This document shows, in pieces, positions 11,971 to 23,360 of a stretch of 64,000 bases of DNA. The DNA is taken from positions 97,433,837 to 97,497,836 of the forward strand of contig NC_092038.1 in NCBI RefSeq assembly GCF_003086295.3. Reading direction: 5' to 3'. The notes beneath the pieces were generated by a model, which did not search any database, was not told the DNA's origin, and saw only the letters and a list, made by a program, of their open reading frames with translations. The DNA is from Arachis hypogaea (Eukaryota > Streptophyta > Magnoliopsida > Fabales > Fabaceae). The position numbers were made by a program, and so were the translations under genes. How positions within the stretch are numbered: the first letter of the stretch is position 1; each line of letters begins with the position of its first letter.

Positions 11971-14870
11971 CACACCAAAAGACTGCATGAGAGTGGATCT
12001 TATTGACTCTCCGGTAGAAGAAGTCAATATGACTGAGAGTCTCAAATCAGAACTAGAGGACATATTTAAAGATGTTCAGCCTGACCTAGAGGGGCTAGAG
12101 GAATTAGAAGAACCTCTGAAAACTCCTCAATTAGAGGAAAAGTTCCCCAAACCAGAGCTCAAACCACTGCCACCATCCCTGAAATATGCATTTCTGGGAG
12201 AAGACAACACTTTTCCTGTGATCATAAGCTCTACCTTAAAGCCACAGGAAGAGGAAGCGCTGATTATAGTGCTAAAGACACACAAGACAGCTCTTGGGTG
12301 GTCCATAAGTGATCTTAAGGGCATTAGCCCAGCCAGATGCATGCACAAGATTCTCTTGGAGGATAATGCTAAGCCAGTAATTCAACCACAAAGGCGGCTA
12401 AGTCTAGCCATGAAGGAAGTGGTGCAGAAAGAGGTCACTAAATTAATAGAGGCTGGGATTATTTATCCTATTTCTGATAGCCCCTGGGTGAGCCCTGTCC
12501 AACTCGTCCCCAAGAAGGGAGGCTTGACAGTGGTTCATAATGAGAAAATTGAACTGGTTCCCACAAGAACAGTTACAGGGTGGCGTATGTGTATTGACTA
12601 CAGAAGACTCAATACAGCCACCAGAAATGATCATTTTCTTTTACCATTCATAGACCAAATGCTAGAAAGACTAGCAGGTCATGATTATTACTGCTTTTTG
12701 GATGGCTATTCAGGCTACAACCAAATTGCAGTAGATCCCCAGGATTAAGAGAAAACAACATTCACATGCCCATCTAGAGTATTTGCCTACAGAAGGATGC
12801 CATTTGGGCTGTGTAATGCACCTGCAACCTTTCAGAGATGCATGCTCTCTATTTTCTCTGATATGGTGGAGAAATTTCTGGAAGTCTTCATGGATGACTT
12901 CTCAGTATATGGAGACTCATTTAGGCAATCAGAAGCTTTCTGGGGCATGCAGGATTCTATAGGAGGTTTATAAAGGATTTTTCGAAAATAGCAAAACCTC
13001 TAAGTAATCTGCTAGCTGCTGACATACCATTTATATTCGACAAAGAGTGTCTGCAGGCGTTTGAGACGCTGAAAGCCAAGCTGGTTACAGCACCAGTCAT
13101 TTCTGCACCAAACTGGACATTACCATTTGAACTGATATGTGATGCTAGTGATTATGCTATTGGTGCAGTATTGGGACAAAGGCATGACAAACTTCTGCAT
13201 GTCATTTATTATGCCAGCCGTGTTCTAAATAATGCAAAGAAGAATTACGCAACCACAGAAAAGGAATTGCTTGCAGTGGTTTATGCCATTGAGAAGTTCA
13301 TATCCTATTTGGTAGGATCAAAGGTGATTGTGTACACTGACCATGCTGCTCTTAAATATCTACTCACAAAGCAGGATTCAAAACCCAGGCTCATAACGTG
13401 GGTGCTGCTTCTGCAAGAGTTTGATATAGAAACAAGAGACATAAAAGGGACAGAAAACCATGTGGCAGATCACCTGTCCCAGATAGAACTAGTAGAAGGG
13501 GCGTCCCTCCCCATCACTGAGATCTCTGAAACTTTTCCGAATGAGCAACTCTTTGCCATTCAGGAAGTACCATGGTTTGCAGACATTGTGAACTATAAGG
13601 CTGCAAGGTTCATACCCAAAGAGTACAGCAGGCAGCAAACGAAAAAATTAATTTCTAATGCAAAGTACTACTTGTAGGATGAACCATATCTCTTTAAGAG
13701 ATGCACAGATGGATTAATCCGTAGGTACATACCTAGAGAAGAAGCGCAGAGGAACCTTTGGCATTGCCATGGATCACAATACGGAGGACATTTTGGAAGT
13801 GAGCAAACAGCCACAAAGTCCTCCAATGTTGCTTCTACTGGCCTACTCTCTATAAAGACTCCCGAGAGTTTGTACGGAACTGTGACAGTTGCCAGAGAGC
13901 TGGTAATCTGTCTCATGGTTACGCCATGCCTCAGCAAGGGATCTTAGAGATTGAATTGTTTGACGTATGGGGTATTGACTTCATGGGGCCTTTCCCACAT
14001 TCATACTTAAACACTTATATTCTTGTGGCAGTAAACTATGTATCTAAATGGGTAGAGGCAATTGCAACACCTACTAGTGATACTAAAACAGTGATAAAGT
14101 TCCTCTAAAAACACATCTTCAGTAGATTTGGTGTCCCCAGAGCAATAATCAGTGATGGAAGCACTCATTTCTACAATAAACAGCTTTACTATGCTATAGT
14201 CCAGTATGGAATTAGTCACAAGGTAGCGACTCCATACCATCCACAGACAAATAGGCAAGCTGAGGTCTCGAATAGAGAACTAAAAAGAATCCTGGAACGG
14301 ACTATGATGGCCTGTAGAAAGGATTGGGCAAAAAGCTTGGATGATGCTCTGTGGGCATACAGAACAGCATTCAAGACTCCTATAGGAACTTCTCCATACC
14401 AACTTGTGTATGGCAAAGCCTGTCATCTGCCCATAGAACTGGAACACAAAGCCTACTGGGCAACCAGATTCCTAAACCTTGATGCAACATTAGCTGGAGA
14501 GAAAAGATTGCTCCAGTTGAATGAGCTAGAGGAATTCAGGCTCAATGATTTCGAAAATGCAAAAATTTATAAGGAGAAAGCAAAAAGATGGCATGAAAAG
14601 AAATTGTCATCCAGAGTCTTTGAACCAGGACAAAAGGTCCTGCTATTCAACTCTAGACTCAAATTATTCTCTGGAAAATTAAAATCCCGGTGGAGGGGAC
14701 CATATGTGATTACAAGTGTGTCACCATATGGATATATGGAGCTTCAAGATACTGACTCCGATAAAAGATTCATTGTTAATGGACAAAGAGTCAAACACTA
14801 TCTTGAAAGCAATATTGAACAAGAGTGCTCAAAATTGAGACTAGAAAAAAATTCAATGAGGTCCAGCTAA
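11971..14870 (+). pseudogene. pol: Element C pol remnant (linker, RT, RNase H, integrase)
   Basis: Open from about 11987 to 12745, through the acidic linker and RT fingers ([22 protein letters not shown]). A CAA-to-TAA stop lies at about 12746. RT then reads to [12 protein letters not shown], where about 195 bp present in E are missing (near 12928), removing the RT thumb/connection and shifting the frame. RNase H follows at 13171-13674 and ends in a TGG-to-TAG stop. Integrase pieces follow at 13926-14107 and 14304-14870 with further stops and a shift near 13815. The last codon overlaps the post-pol hairpin. It cannot encode a working enzyme. Confidence 0.92.
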
Positions 14871-14907
14871 AAACAATAAAGAAGCGCTTGCTGGGAGGCA
14901 ACCCAGC
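14861..14907 (+). other. Post-pol tandem hairpin module (C copy)
   Basis: GTCCAGCTAAAAAC (first hairpin weakened), then AAGCGCTT, then GCTGGG-AGGCAA-CCCAGC. In the second hairpin the stem pair that is T-A in A, F and G is C-G here, so the stem is kept. Confidence 0.7.
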
Positions 14908-15795
14908 CATTGGTTAAGCATATTTATTTTCTAGTAAGTATAAGAGTTTGATACAAAATTTATCGTTCACTACATGAGTTCACAGAGTTGCAGAAGAATT
15001 CAGAGCGGAAAACAGAAAAAAGATGCTCACTAGCAGAAAAACGCTAGTAAGGAGCATTTTTGGGCGTTAAACGCCAGAATGGGTGCCATTCTAGGCGTTT
15101 AACGCCAGACTGAAAGCACCCTGGGCGTTTGGAAAAATGCCCAGTGACAAAAGAATTCTGGCGTTTAAATGCCAAGGGAACCTATTTGGGCATTTAAACG
15201 CCCAGTAAAGAAGGCAGACTGGCGTTTAAACTCCAACCAGGGTACCTGGTTGGGCATTTAAACGCCCAGTAAGGTAGGCAAACTGGCATTTAAACACCAG
15301 CCAGGATACCTGGGTGGGCGTTTAAACGCCCACAATAGGCAGCAATTGGGTGTTAAACGCCCAAGACATGCTACTCTTGGGCGTTTAACGCCAGGAACAT
15401 GGGGGGAGGAGGTTCTTGTTCCCAACTCAGATTTTTTTTCAAATTTTAATATTTCTATCCACATTTCTTGCATGAACATGTTACAAATCCTCATCTTTCA
15501 ATTTCAATTTCAAAAATTTCTTAACTCAAAAATAAAATAAATTCTTTTTCTATTTCCTTCAAAATCTTTGTAAAAAAAAACTCATATATCTTTTTAAATC
15601 TTTTTCAAATCTTTTTCAACCCATCACACTATCTTTTCAAATTAGAATTATTTTTCCAAATCCCCCTCTTATCTTCTCAATTTTAAAAATACATCTTTTG
15701 CATGTCATAATTATCTTTTCACAAATCATATCTTCTATCACATCTTTTTCACAAATCATATCTTTTGCACATCTTTTTCCAAATTTTTGAACCCA
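14908..15795 (+). repeat. Element C 3' region with GGCGTTTAACGCC palindromes
   Basis: Between about 15059 and 15400 there are roughly ten degenerate copies of GGCGTTTAACGCC or GGGCGTTTAAACGCCC, separated by 20-40 bp. They are followed by A/T-rich sequence with repeated TCTTTTTCAAATCTT-like units (15580-15790). There is no credible ORF. The same palindromes occur in the LTRs and 3' regions of E and F. Confidence 0.75.
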
Positions 15796-17331
15796 CCCCT
15801 TGGTGCACGAATTTGTAATCCGTACAACTAACCAGCAAGTGCACTGGGTCATCCAAGTAATACCTTACGTGAGTAAGGATCGATCCCACGGAGATTATTG
15901 GTTTGAAGCAATCTATGTTTATTTTATTATTCTTAGTCAGGATATTAATTAGAATTATCAGTTGGAATTATTAGATTGGAAAAATAAAAGAGAATAATAG
16001 CGTTACTTGTTGTGCAGTAATGAGAAATATGTTGGAGTTTTGGAGATGCTTTATCCTCTGACTTCAACTCTTCCTTGAAATCCTTCTCCACACGCAAAGT
16101 CCCTTCCATGGCAAGCTCTATGTAGGGTGTCACCGTTGTCAATGGCTACTTCTCATCCTCTCAGTGAAAACGTTCCTATGCTCTGTCACAGCACGGCTAA
16201 TCATCTGTCGGTTCTCAATCAGGTTGGAATAGAATCCATTGATTCTTTTGCGTCTATCACTAACGCCCAGCCTTCAGGAGTTTGAAGCTCGTCACAGCCA
16301 TTCAATCCCAGAATCCTACTCGGAATACCACAGACAAGGTTTAGACTTTCCGGATCCTCATGAATGCCGCCATCAATCCGGCTTATACCACGAAGATTCT
16401 GATTAAGGAATCTAAGAGATACTCATTCAATCTGATGTAGAACGGAGGTGGTTGTCAGGCACACGTTCATGGATTGAGGAAGGTGATGAGTGTCACGGAT
16501 CATCATCTTCTCCATAATTAAGCGCGAATGAACATCTTAGATAAGAACAAGCGTGTTTGAATGGAAAACAAAGGAATTGTATTGAATCATCGAGACGCCG
16601 CAGAGCTCCTCACCCCCAACAATGGAGTTTAGAGACTCATGCCGTCAAAAAGTATGTAATTCAGATCTGAAAAATGTCATGAGGTGCAAGATAAGTCTCT
16701 AAAAGTTGTTTAAATAGTAAACTAGTAACCTAGGTTTACAGAAAATGAGTAAACTAAGATAATTGGTGCAGAAATCCACGTATGGGGCCCACTTGGTGTG
16801 TGCTGGGGCTGGGACTAGAGCTATCCACGAGTTGAGGCCTTTCTTGGAGTTGAACTCCAAGTTATAACGTGTTTTGGGCGTTCAACTCCGGATTATGACG
16901 TTTTTCTGGCGTTTAACTCCAGACAGCAGCATGTACTTGGCGTTCAATGCCATGTTACATCGTATATCTTCGCGCAAAGTATGGACTATTATATATTGCT
17001 GGAAAGCCCTGGATGTCTACTTTCCAACACCGTTGAGAGCGCGCCAATTGGACTCCTGCAGCTCCAGAAAATCCATTTCGAGTGCAGGGAGGTCAGGATC
17101 CAACAGCATCAGCAGTCCTTTTTCAGCCTAACTCAGATTTTTGCTCAGCTCCCTCAATTTCAGCCAGAAAATACCTGAAATCACAGAAAAACACACAAAC
17201 TCATAGTAAAGTCCAGAAATATGATTTTTTCCTAAACACTAATATTATTCTACTAAAAACTAATTAAAACATGCTAAAATCTGCATGAAATTACCCCCAA
17301 AAAGCGTATAAAACATCCGCTCATCACCCCT
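15796..17331 (-). mobile_element. Solo LTR J with target duplication CCCCT
   Basis: An isolated FIDEL-like LTR (15801-17326, 1526 bp) in minus orientation, beginning TGATGAGCGGATG in element sense and ending TTCGTGCACCA. It is flanked by perfect 5-bp repeats CCCCT (15796-15800 and 17327-17331). No PBS, PPT or coding sequence accompanies it, so it is the product of LTR-LTR recombination after insertion. The flanks join into continuous C sequence. It differs from the E and B LTRs at many sites, so it belongs to an older or different subfamily. Confidence 0.93.
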
Positions 17332-17483
17332 CCCCCCATTTAAATTGCCATTCGGCCACCCCCTTTCCTCCACCATTCGAAATTATCTCTCCCTCTCTTC
17401 CTCTCATTTCCTTTCTTTTGCTTGAGGACAAGGAAACCTCTAAGTTTGGTGTGCTTTTTGTGATTACTGAGCCAAGACTCACC
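17332..17483 (+). other. Element C segment upstream of the env-position ORF
   Basis: C/T-rich leader followed by GCTTGAGGACAAG and CTAAGTTTGGTGTG. The C/T-rich part has a counterpart in E near 24035-24110 (CCATTCGAATTTG-type sequence). It could contain a splice acceptor for a subgenomic message; this is inference only. Confidence 0.4.
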
Positions 17484-17489
17484 AAGATC

Positions 17490-18590
17490 ATGGGTCCTAA
17501 GGGAAAATAAACCACCTCTAGAGGCAAGAAAGAGAATATTCCAAAACCACTTTAGAATCAAGAGAAGTTCTTAACCAAAGAACATGCAAACCATTATTAC
17601 AAAATAATGGGTCTGAGGTCAGTGATCCCGGATGTTAAATTTGATCTGAAAGAAGATGAATATCCGGAGATCCAAGAGCAAATTGGAAACAGAGGCTGGG
17701 AAATCCTAGCTAATCTTGAGACAAAGGTGGGGATAAACATGGTTCAGGAATTCTACTCAAATTTGTGGCAAATAGATAAACAGAGAATGTCTGGAACCGC
17801 CTTCTATTCCTTCTGAACCATGGTCAGAGGAATGATTATCTACTTTCACCATGACAGCATAAGAGAGATCTTCAAGCTACCTCAACTACCATAACAGGAG
17901 TATTATGAATCAAGATAAGCACTTGGACCAAGTTATAGAGGACATATGCATCCCCGGAGCCAAGTGGATAACCAACTCAAAGAATGTCCCAATTCAACTC
18001 AGGAGGGGGATCTCAAACCAGTTGCTAAAGGCTGGCTGGAATTTATTGGGCGTTCCATACTATCCACCAGCAACCGCTCTGAGGTCACTGTTAAAAGAGC
18101 AGTGATGACCCATTGCATTATGATGGGAAAAGAAGTGGAAGTTCATCATCTAATTACTTGTGAGCTTTATACAATTGCAAACAAGAACTTCACCAAAGCC
18201 AAACTGGCCTACCCAAACTTGATTTCTCTGCTATGTAAAAATGCTGGAGTAAAAATGGGAGTAGATGAGTATATCCCAGATGATCTCCCAATGACAAAAA
18301 AATCAATGGAATGGCAACAAGTGCAAGACATTCCCATCAAAAGGAGGGCACAAGAGTTCCTTCCAGAAATCCCACAGATTGACTACTGGAACCGCTTAGA
18401 AGCATCTATTACTAAGCTACAAGAAAGCTATGGATCAAATGAAAGAAGAACAGGAAAATCAAAATAGCATGCTCTGCAAGCTACTTAAGGAACAGGAGCA
18501 GCAAGGGCGTGAACTGCAGGAGCTGAAGCGCCAAAAGCTACCTCTTGAAGGACCAGACACCCCACAGACTGAAGGAGCATCCACCTCCTA
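17490..18590 (+). pseudogene. Element C env-position ORF, putative plant transposon-protein domain, broken
   Basis: The frame starts ATGGGTCC at 17490, but a stop follows within seven codons and more stops and shifts follow (17814, about 17900, about 18000, about 18430). Recognisable blocks: GWEILANL and VQEFYSNLW (about 17694-17770), then KGWLEFIGRSILSTSNRSEV, KRAVMTHCIMMG, LCKNAGV (about 18020-18250). From memory these match the domain Pfam calls a putative plant transposon protein, found downstream of integrase in Athila-type elements. The C-terminus (18400-18588) is a Lys/Glu/Gln coiled coil ending in a TAA. F keeps only both ends of this ORF and E none. A transmembrane segment is not evident, so calling it Env would go beyond the evidence. 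Confidence 0.75.
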
Positions 18591-19617
18591 AACTAAAGGT
18601 TGTTGAGTTCTAATCTTAACTCTATGATAACTCTGCTATTAAAAGTCTATCTTTAGAGTCATAGGAATAGTAGTAATGAATGTCCTTACTTTTTGTTTTT
18701 TATTTTATCCCCAGGTAAGCTATAATTTATTTTTCTCATCATCACTAAACATGAATAAAATAGCATATTTTTAGAGTAAGCAGGCAATTTTATCTTCGAG
18801 TTCTTAATAAGAAAAATTCAAATTATTTATATGTGGTGACAATGCTCTTTGCTCTCTGAATGAATGCTTGAACAGTGCATAAATTTTGATAGTGAAGCTT
18901 ATGAATGTTAAAATTATTGGCTCTTGAAAGAATGATGAAAAAAAAGAGAAATGTTGTTGATGATCTGAAAAATCATAGAATTGATCCTTGGAGCAAGAGA
19001 ATTCAAAAAAAAAGATAAAGAAAAAGCAAGCAGAAAAAGCGAATAGCCCCTAAAACCAAAAGGTAAAGGGTAAAAAGGGTCCAAGGCTTTGAGCATCAAT
19101 GTATAGGAGGGCCTAAAGGAATAAAATCCAGGCCTAAGCGGCTGAATCAAGCTGGGGATTGAGTGGTTAAAGTCATGATCCAAAGCAAGAGTGTGCTTAA
19201 GAACTCTGGACACCTCTAACTGGGGACTTTAGCAAAGCTGAGTCACAATCTGAAAAGGGTTCACCCAGTTATATGTCTGTGGCATTTATGTATCCGGTGG
19301 TAATACTGGAAAATAAAGTGCTTAGAGCCACGACCAAAACTCATAAAGTTGCTGTGTTCACGAAGCAACATACTTAACTAGGAGAGTCAATAACACAATT
19401 TAAAATTATGAGTTCCGATAGATGCCAGTCATTTAGAACTTCAAAGGATAAATAGAGATGCCAAAACTGTTCAGAAGCAAAAAGCTACTAGTCCTGCTCA
19501 TCTAATTAGAATTTGAGCTTCATGTACACTCTGAGATGCTATTGCCTCTTGATTTTCTTTGGCCTATTTTGTTCATCTAGTTGCTTGAGGATAAGCAATA
19601 GTTTAAGTTTGATGTTG
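18591..19617 (+). other. Element C 3' non-coding region and PPT zone
   Basis: No ORF. It contains ATGAATGCTTGAACAGTGCAT (also in E near 23995 and F near 32015) and CACCTCTAACTGGGGACTTTAG (shared with E and F). It ends with GTTTAAGTTTGATGTTG immediately before the LTR, which is the polypurine-tract zone. Confidence 0.65.
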
Positions 19618-20571
19618 TGATGAGCGGATATTTTATACACTTTTTCGGGGTATTTTCATATAGTTTTTAGTAGGATATAGCTACTTTTTAGGATGTTTTC
19701 ATTAGTTTTTATGCAAAATTCATATTTCTAGACTTTACTCTGAGTTTATGTGTTTTTCTATGATTTTAGGTATTTTCTGGCTGAAATTGAGGGACCTGAG
19801 CAAAAATCTGATTCAGAGGCTGAAGAAGGACTGCAGATGCTGTTGGATTCTGACCTCCCTGCACTCGAAGTGGCTTTTCTAGAGCTACAGAACTCCAAAC
19901 GGGGCTCTCCTAATTGTGTTGGAAAGTAGACATCCAGTGCTTTCCAGCAATATATAATATTCCATACTTTGAGCGAGTTTTGACGACATAAATTGGGGTC
20001 AAAACGCCAGCTCTTTGCCTTTTTCTGGCGTTAAAACGCCAGAGTTGGCATAAAAGTTGGAGTTAAAATGCCCAAACTAGCACAAAAGATGGCGTTTAAC
20101 TCCAAGAACAAACCTCTACACGTGTAAAGCTCAATGCTCAGCCCAAGACACACCAAGTGAGCCCGGAAGTGGATTTCTGCATCATTTACCTATTTTTGTA
20201 GCCATTGACAATGTTGACACCCTACACAAAGCTTGCCATGGAAGGAGCCTTGCATGCATGAAGAAAAAGACAGTAGTAAAGTAGAGATTCAGATGACAGA
20301 GCATCTCCAAAACTCTAACCTGTTCTCCATTATTGAATCACAAGTACCTTTTATTTCATGCTCTTTTATTTTATTGCAAACAAAACCATTTTCATTGATA
20401 CTCTCCTGACTAAGAGTTACAAGGTAACCATAGTTTGCTTCCGGTCAACAATCTCCATGGGATCGACCCTTACTCTCCTGACTAAGAGTTACAAGGTATT
20501 ACTTGGACGACCCAGTGCACTTGCTGGTTAGTTGTGCGGAATTGCAAGTGTGATTGCAATTTTGTGCACCA
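19618..20571 (+). repeat. Element C 3' LTR, internally deleted (954 bp)
   Basis: It begins TGATGAGCGGATATTTTATA and ends TTTTGTGCACCA. Compared with the 1.52-kb LTRs of E it lacks about 0.56 kb: sequence jumps at about 20195 from the post-palindrome area to the block around CCATTGACAATGTTGACACC. It also has a local duplication: TACTCTCCTGACTAAGAGTT occurs at about 20399 and again at about 20471. The palindromes lie at 19995-20105 and the GGAAAG hairpin near 19920-19950. Confidence 0.88.
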
Positions 20572-21101
20572 AAAATTAATAAAATCTTCGCGTCCTGCTC
20601 CTTGGACGATTGGGGGACCACCAATTTCATTAAGGTTGGCACCAAACTTGGAAAATTCCAAGTTTGGCGCCACTTCAACCGTATGCAATACCATTTTTTC
20701 TTCATCTTGGCGCCAAACTTGGAGCGCCAAACTTAAAGAATCCCAAGTTTGGCGCCACTAATGCCATACGGTTTGTAAGAAAAGTATTTACTATTATATA
20801 TCGTTGGAAAGCTCTGGAAGTTAGCTTTCCATTGCCACTAAAACTGCATTAATTGACCTCTGTAGCTCAAGTTATGCTCGTTGGAGTGCAAAGAGGTCTG
20901 GGTTGACAACATCATTAACTTTCTTCCTTTTCTTCCACACAAACCCTGTCAAATTCATCCGAATGCTACCTGAAATAAACCAAATTACACACAACTCAAA
21001 AAAGCATTCATAGTGGCTAAAAGATATTTAAATCTTGATTAAAATTAACAATTCAAATGAAAATTCACTAGGAAAAGATAAGAAAGATGCTCACGCATCA
21101 C
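20572..21101 (-). repeat. Element H LTR, 5' portion, cut by element C
   Basis: In element sense it begins TGATGCGTGAGCATC at 21101. It contains a GGAAAGCT...AGCTTTCC hairpin (20803-20832) and palindromes AAGTTTGGCGCCAAACTT-like at 20640-20760, a motif different from the FIDEL-like one. The rest of this LTR should lie left of C's 5' end, off window. The family is not recognised. Confidence 0.7.
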
Positions 21102-21787
21102 AACACCAAAATTGAATTGTTGCTTGTCCTCAAACAACCAAAACTAATATAGGCTTAGGATGTGATTTTTCATGAGAGGTGAGTGTTCAATTAAGCTCCT
21201 GTCTCTTCTTAAAGTGGGGTTTATACACTACAATCCTGAATAGTTTTGGCATCTCACTATCCTTTGAATAATATTATGAATTCTCTGGCCTTTTTACCTT
21301 GGATTAATCCTGGAACACAACAAACTTTATTTCATTCTCTTTCTTTTGGTGATTTTTACCTTGAGCCTAGCCGTAACTTTAAGTATTTCGTCTCAAGCTT
21401 TACTTGACACAAAAACACCACAAGCACTTAACTGGGGAACTCTCTTTTAGTTCTGATTTTTCTTTCAATTACTCCCAGACAGTGGTGCTCAAAGCCTTTG
21501 GCATACTATGTTAATTGCACTTGATCTCTACTCCTAGTGCTTTGTCTCACGGGTTAGTTGACACATTTACACCACAAGTATATGACTAGGAAAATAACTC
21601 TTTGAGCTTTTAATCATATTTTACCTTCTTAGTCATTGATGATCAGAGCCTTGGACCTTCCTTTTACTTTTCTTTTGCTTTTTCTTTCGCTTCAAGGATT
21701 AAGCTATTTTTTACTTTAGAGAATTCATAATAGTTCTCTAAATTCCTATTTTTCATGCATCAACATCCTTTGATTCTGTTCTGAAGG
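21102..21787 (-). other. Element H 3' internal region
   Basis: It starts CAACACCAAAATTGAATTG, the same layout as directly inside the 3' LTRs of E, F and G. No ORF. It ends without a pol gene at about 21787, where unrelated LTR-like sequence begins, so H is truncated or was itself entered there. Confidence 0.6.
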
Positions 21788-21876
21788 TTACCTGAAACTG
21801 TAGGTCGATCTCGGACGAGAACTTCTGTGCTAGTCAGAGCTGTTGTGTCTGACTTGATGATGGTGGCTGGAGCCGC
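21788..21876 (-). repeat. LTR-like sequence D, left part (U5 side)
   Basis: In minus sense this ends CTACAGTTTCAGGTAAC, typical of an LTR 3' end, although the final CA is not preserved. It continues across the E insertion: GCCGC (21872-21876) is repeated at 41333-41337. See the right part at 41338-41865. Confidence 0.5.
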
Positions 21877-23360
21877 TGGTGCACGAAATTGCAATCACAC
21901 TTTTGCAATTCCGCACAACTAACCAGCAAGTGCACTAGGTCGTCCAAGTAATACCTTACGTGAGTAAGGGTCGATCCCACGGAGATTGTTGGCTTGAAGC
22001 AAGCTATGGTTATCTTATAACTCTTAGTCAGGATATCAATAATTATCAGGATTGATCGTAAAAAGTAGAAGAACATGAAATAAGTACTTGTTTTGCAGTA
22101 ATGGAGAATAGGTTGAGGTTTTGGAGATGCTCTATCTTCTGAATCTCTGCTTTCCTACTATCTTCTTCTTCAAGCACGCAAGGCTCCTTCCATGGCAAGC
22201 TGTATGTAGGGTTTCACTGTTGTCAATGGCTACCTCCCATCCTCTCAGTGAAAATGTTCAAAGCACCCTGTCACAGCACGGCTATTCATCTGTCGGTTCT
22301 CAATTAGTTTGGAGTAGAATCCAGTGATTCTTTTGCGTCTGTCACTAATGCCCAGCCTTCAGGAGTTTGAAGCTCGCCGCAGTCATTCAATCATTGAATC
22401 CTACTCAGAATACCACAGACAAGGTTTAGACCTTCCAGATTCTCTTGAATGCCGCCATCAATTCTAGCTTATACCACGAAGATTCTGATTAAGGAATCCA
22501 AGAGATATCTACTCAATCTAAGGTAGAACGGAGGTGGTTGTCAGGCACACGTTCATAGTTGAGAATGATGATGAGTGTCACGGATCACCACATTCATCAG
22601 GTTTAAGAACAAGTGATATCTTAGAATGGACGCAAGCATGATTGAATGAAAAACAGTAGTAATTGCATTAATCCATCAAGACACAGCAGAGCTCCTCACC
22701 CCCAACCATGGAGTTTAGAGACTCATGCTGTAGAAGATACAATGAGAAATGTGTAAAGTGTCATCAGGTTTAGATACAATGTCAAAAGATCCTATTAATA
22801 GTGAACTAGTAACCTAAGGTATACAGAAATGAGTAAATGACGTAAAAATCCACTTCTGGGTCCACTTAGTGTGTGCTTGGGCTGAGCATTGAAGCTTTCA
22901 TGTGTAGAGACTTTTTCTGGAGTTAAACGCCAGCTTTTATGCCAGTTTGGGCGTTTAACTCCAATTTTTATGCCAGTTCTAGCGTTAAACGCTGGGAATT
23001 CTGAAGCCGATTCGCAACGCCGGTTTGGGCCATCAAATCTTGGACAAAGTATGGACTATTATACATTGCTGGAAAGCCCAGGATGTCTACTTTCCAACGC
23101 CGTTGAGAGCGCGCCAATTGGGAGGTCAGAATCCAACAACATCTGCAGTCCTTTTCAGCCTCTGAATCAGATTTTTGCTCAGGACCCTCAATTTCAGCCA
23201 GAAAATACTTGAAATCACAGAAAAACACACAAACTCATAGTATAGTCCAGAAAAGTAAATTTTAACTAAAAACTACTAAAAGTATACTAAAAACTAACTA
23301 AAATATACTAAAAACATACTAAAAACAATGCCAAAAAGCGTATAAATTATCCGCTCATCA
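21877..23360 (-). repeat. Element E 3' LTR (1484 bp)
   Basis: Same ends as the 5' LTR (TGATGAGCGG...GTGCACCA in sense). It is 37 bp shorter because of a deletion near 23121, where the block containing the TCCACTTCGAGTGCAGGG sequence is missing between two GGG runs. Otherwise it is very similar to 39812-41332, with scattered substitutions. Confidence 0.94.

Larger units (their letters stand above)
11971..20571 (+). mobile_element. Element C: FIDEL-like Ty3/gypsy element, 5' part off window
   Basis: Plus-strand pol remnant, post-pol hairpin, palindrome cluster, an extra ORF in the env position, and a 3' LTR ending at 20571. The 5' LTR, gag and protease lie left of the window beyond B and A. 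It is interrupted by B at 11970 and by a solo LTR at 15801-17326. It is heavily decayed, which fits its place as the oldest fully recognisable layer here. Confidence 0.9.

Noticed and set aside
15059..15400. CRISPR-like array of regularly spaced repeats
   Set aside because: Repeats are short degenerate palindromes in a plant retrotransposon 3' region with irregular spacing and no cas genes.
20399..20524. tRNA-like or Pol III B-box element in the GGTCGATCCCAC part of the U5 block
   Set aside because: No A box or cloverleaf could be made, and the block is part of the LTR in every family.
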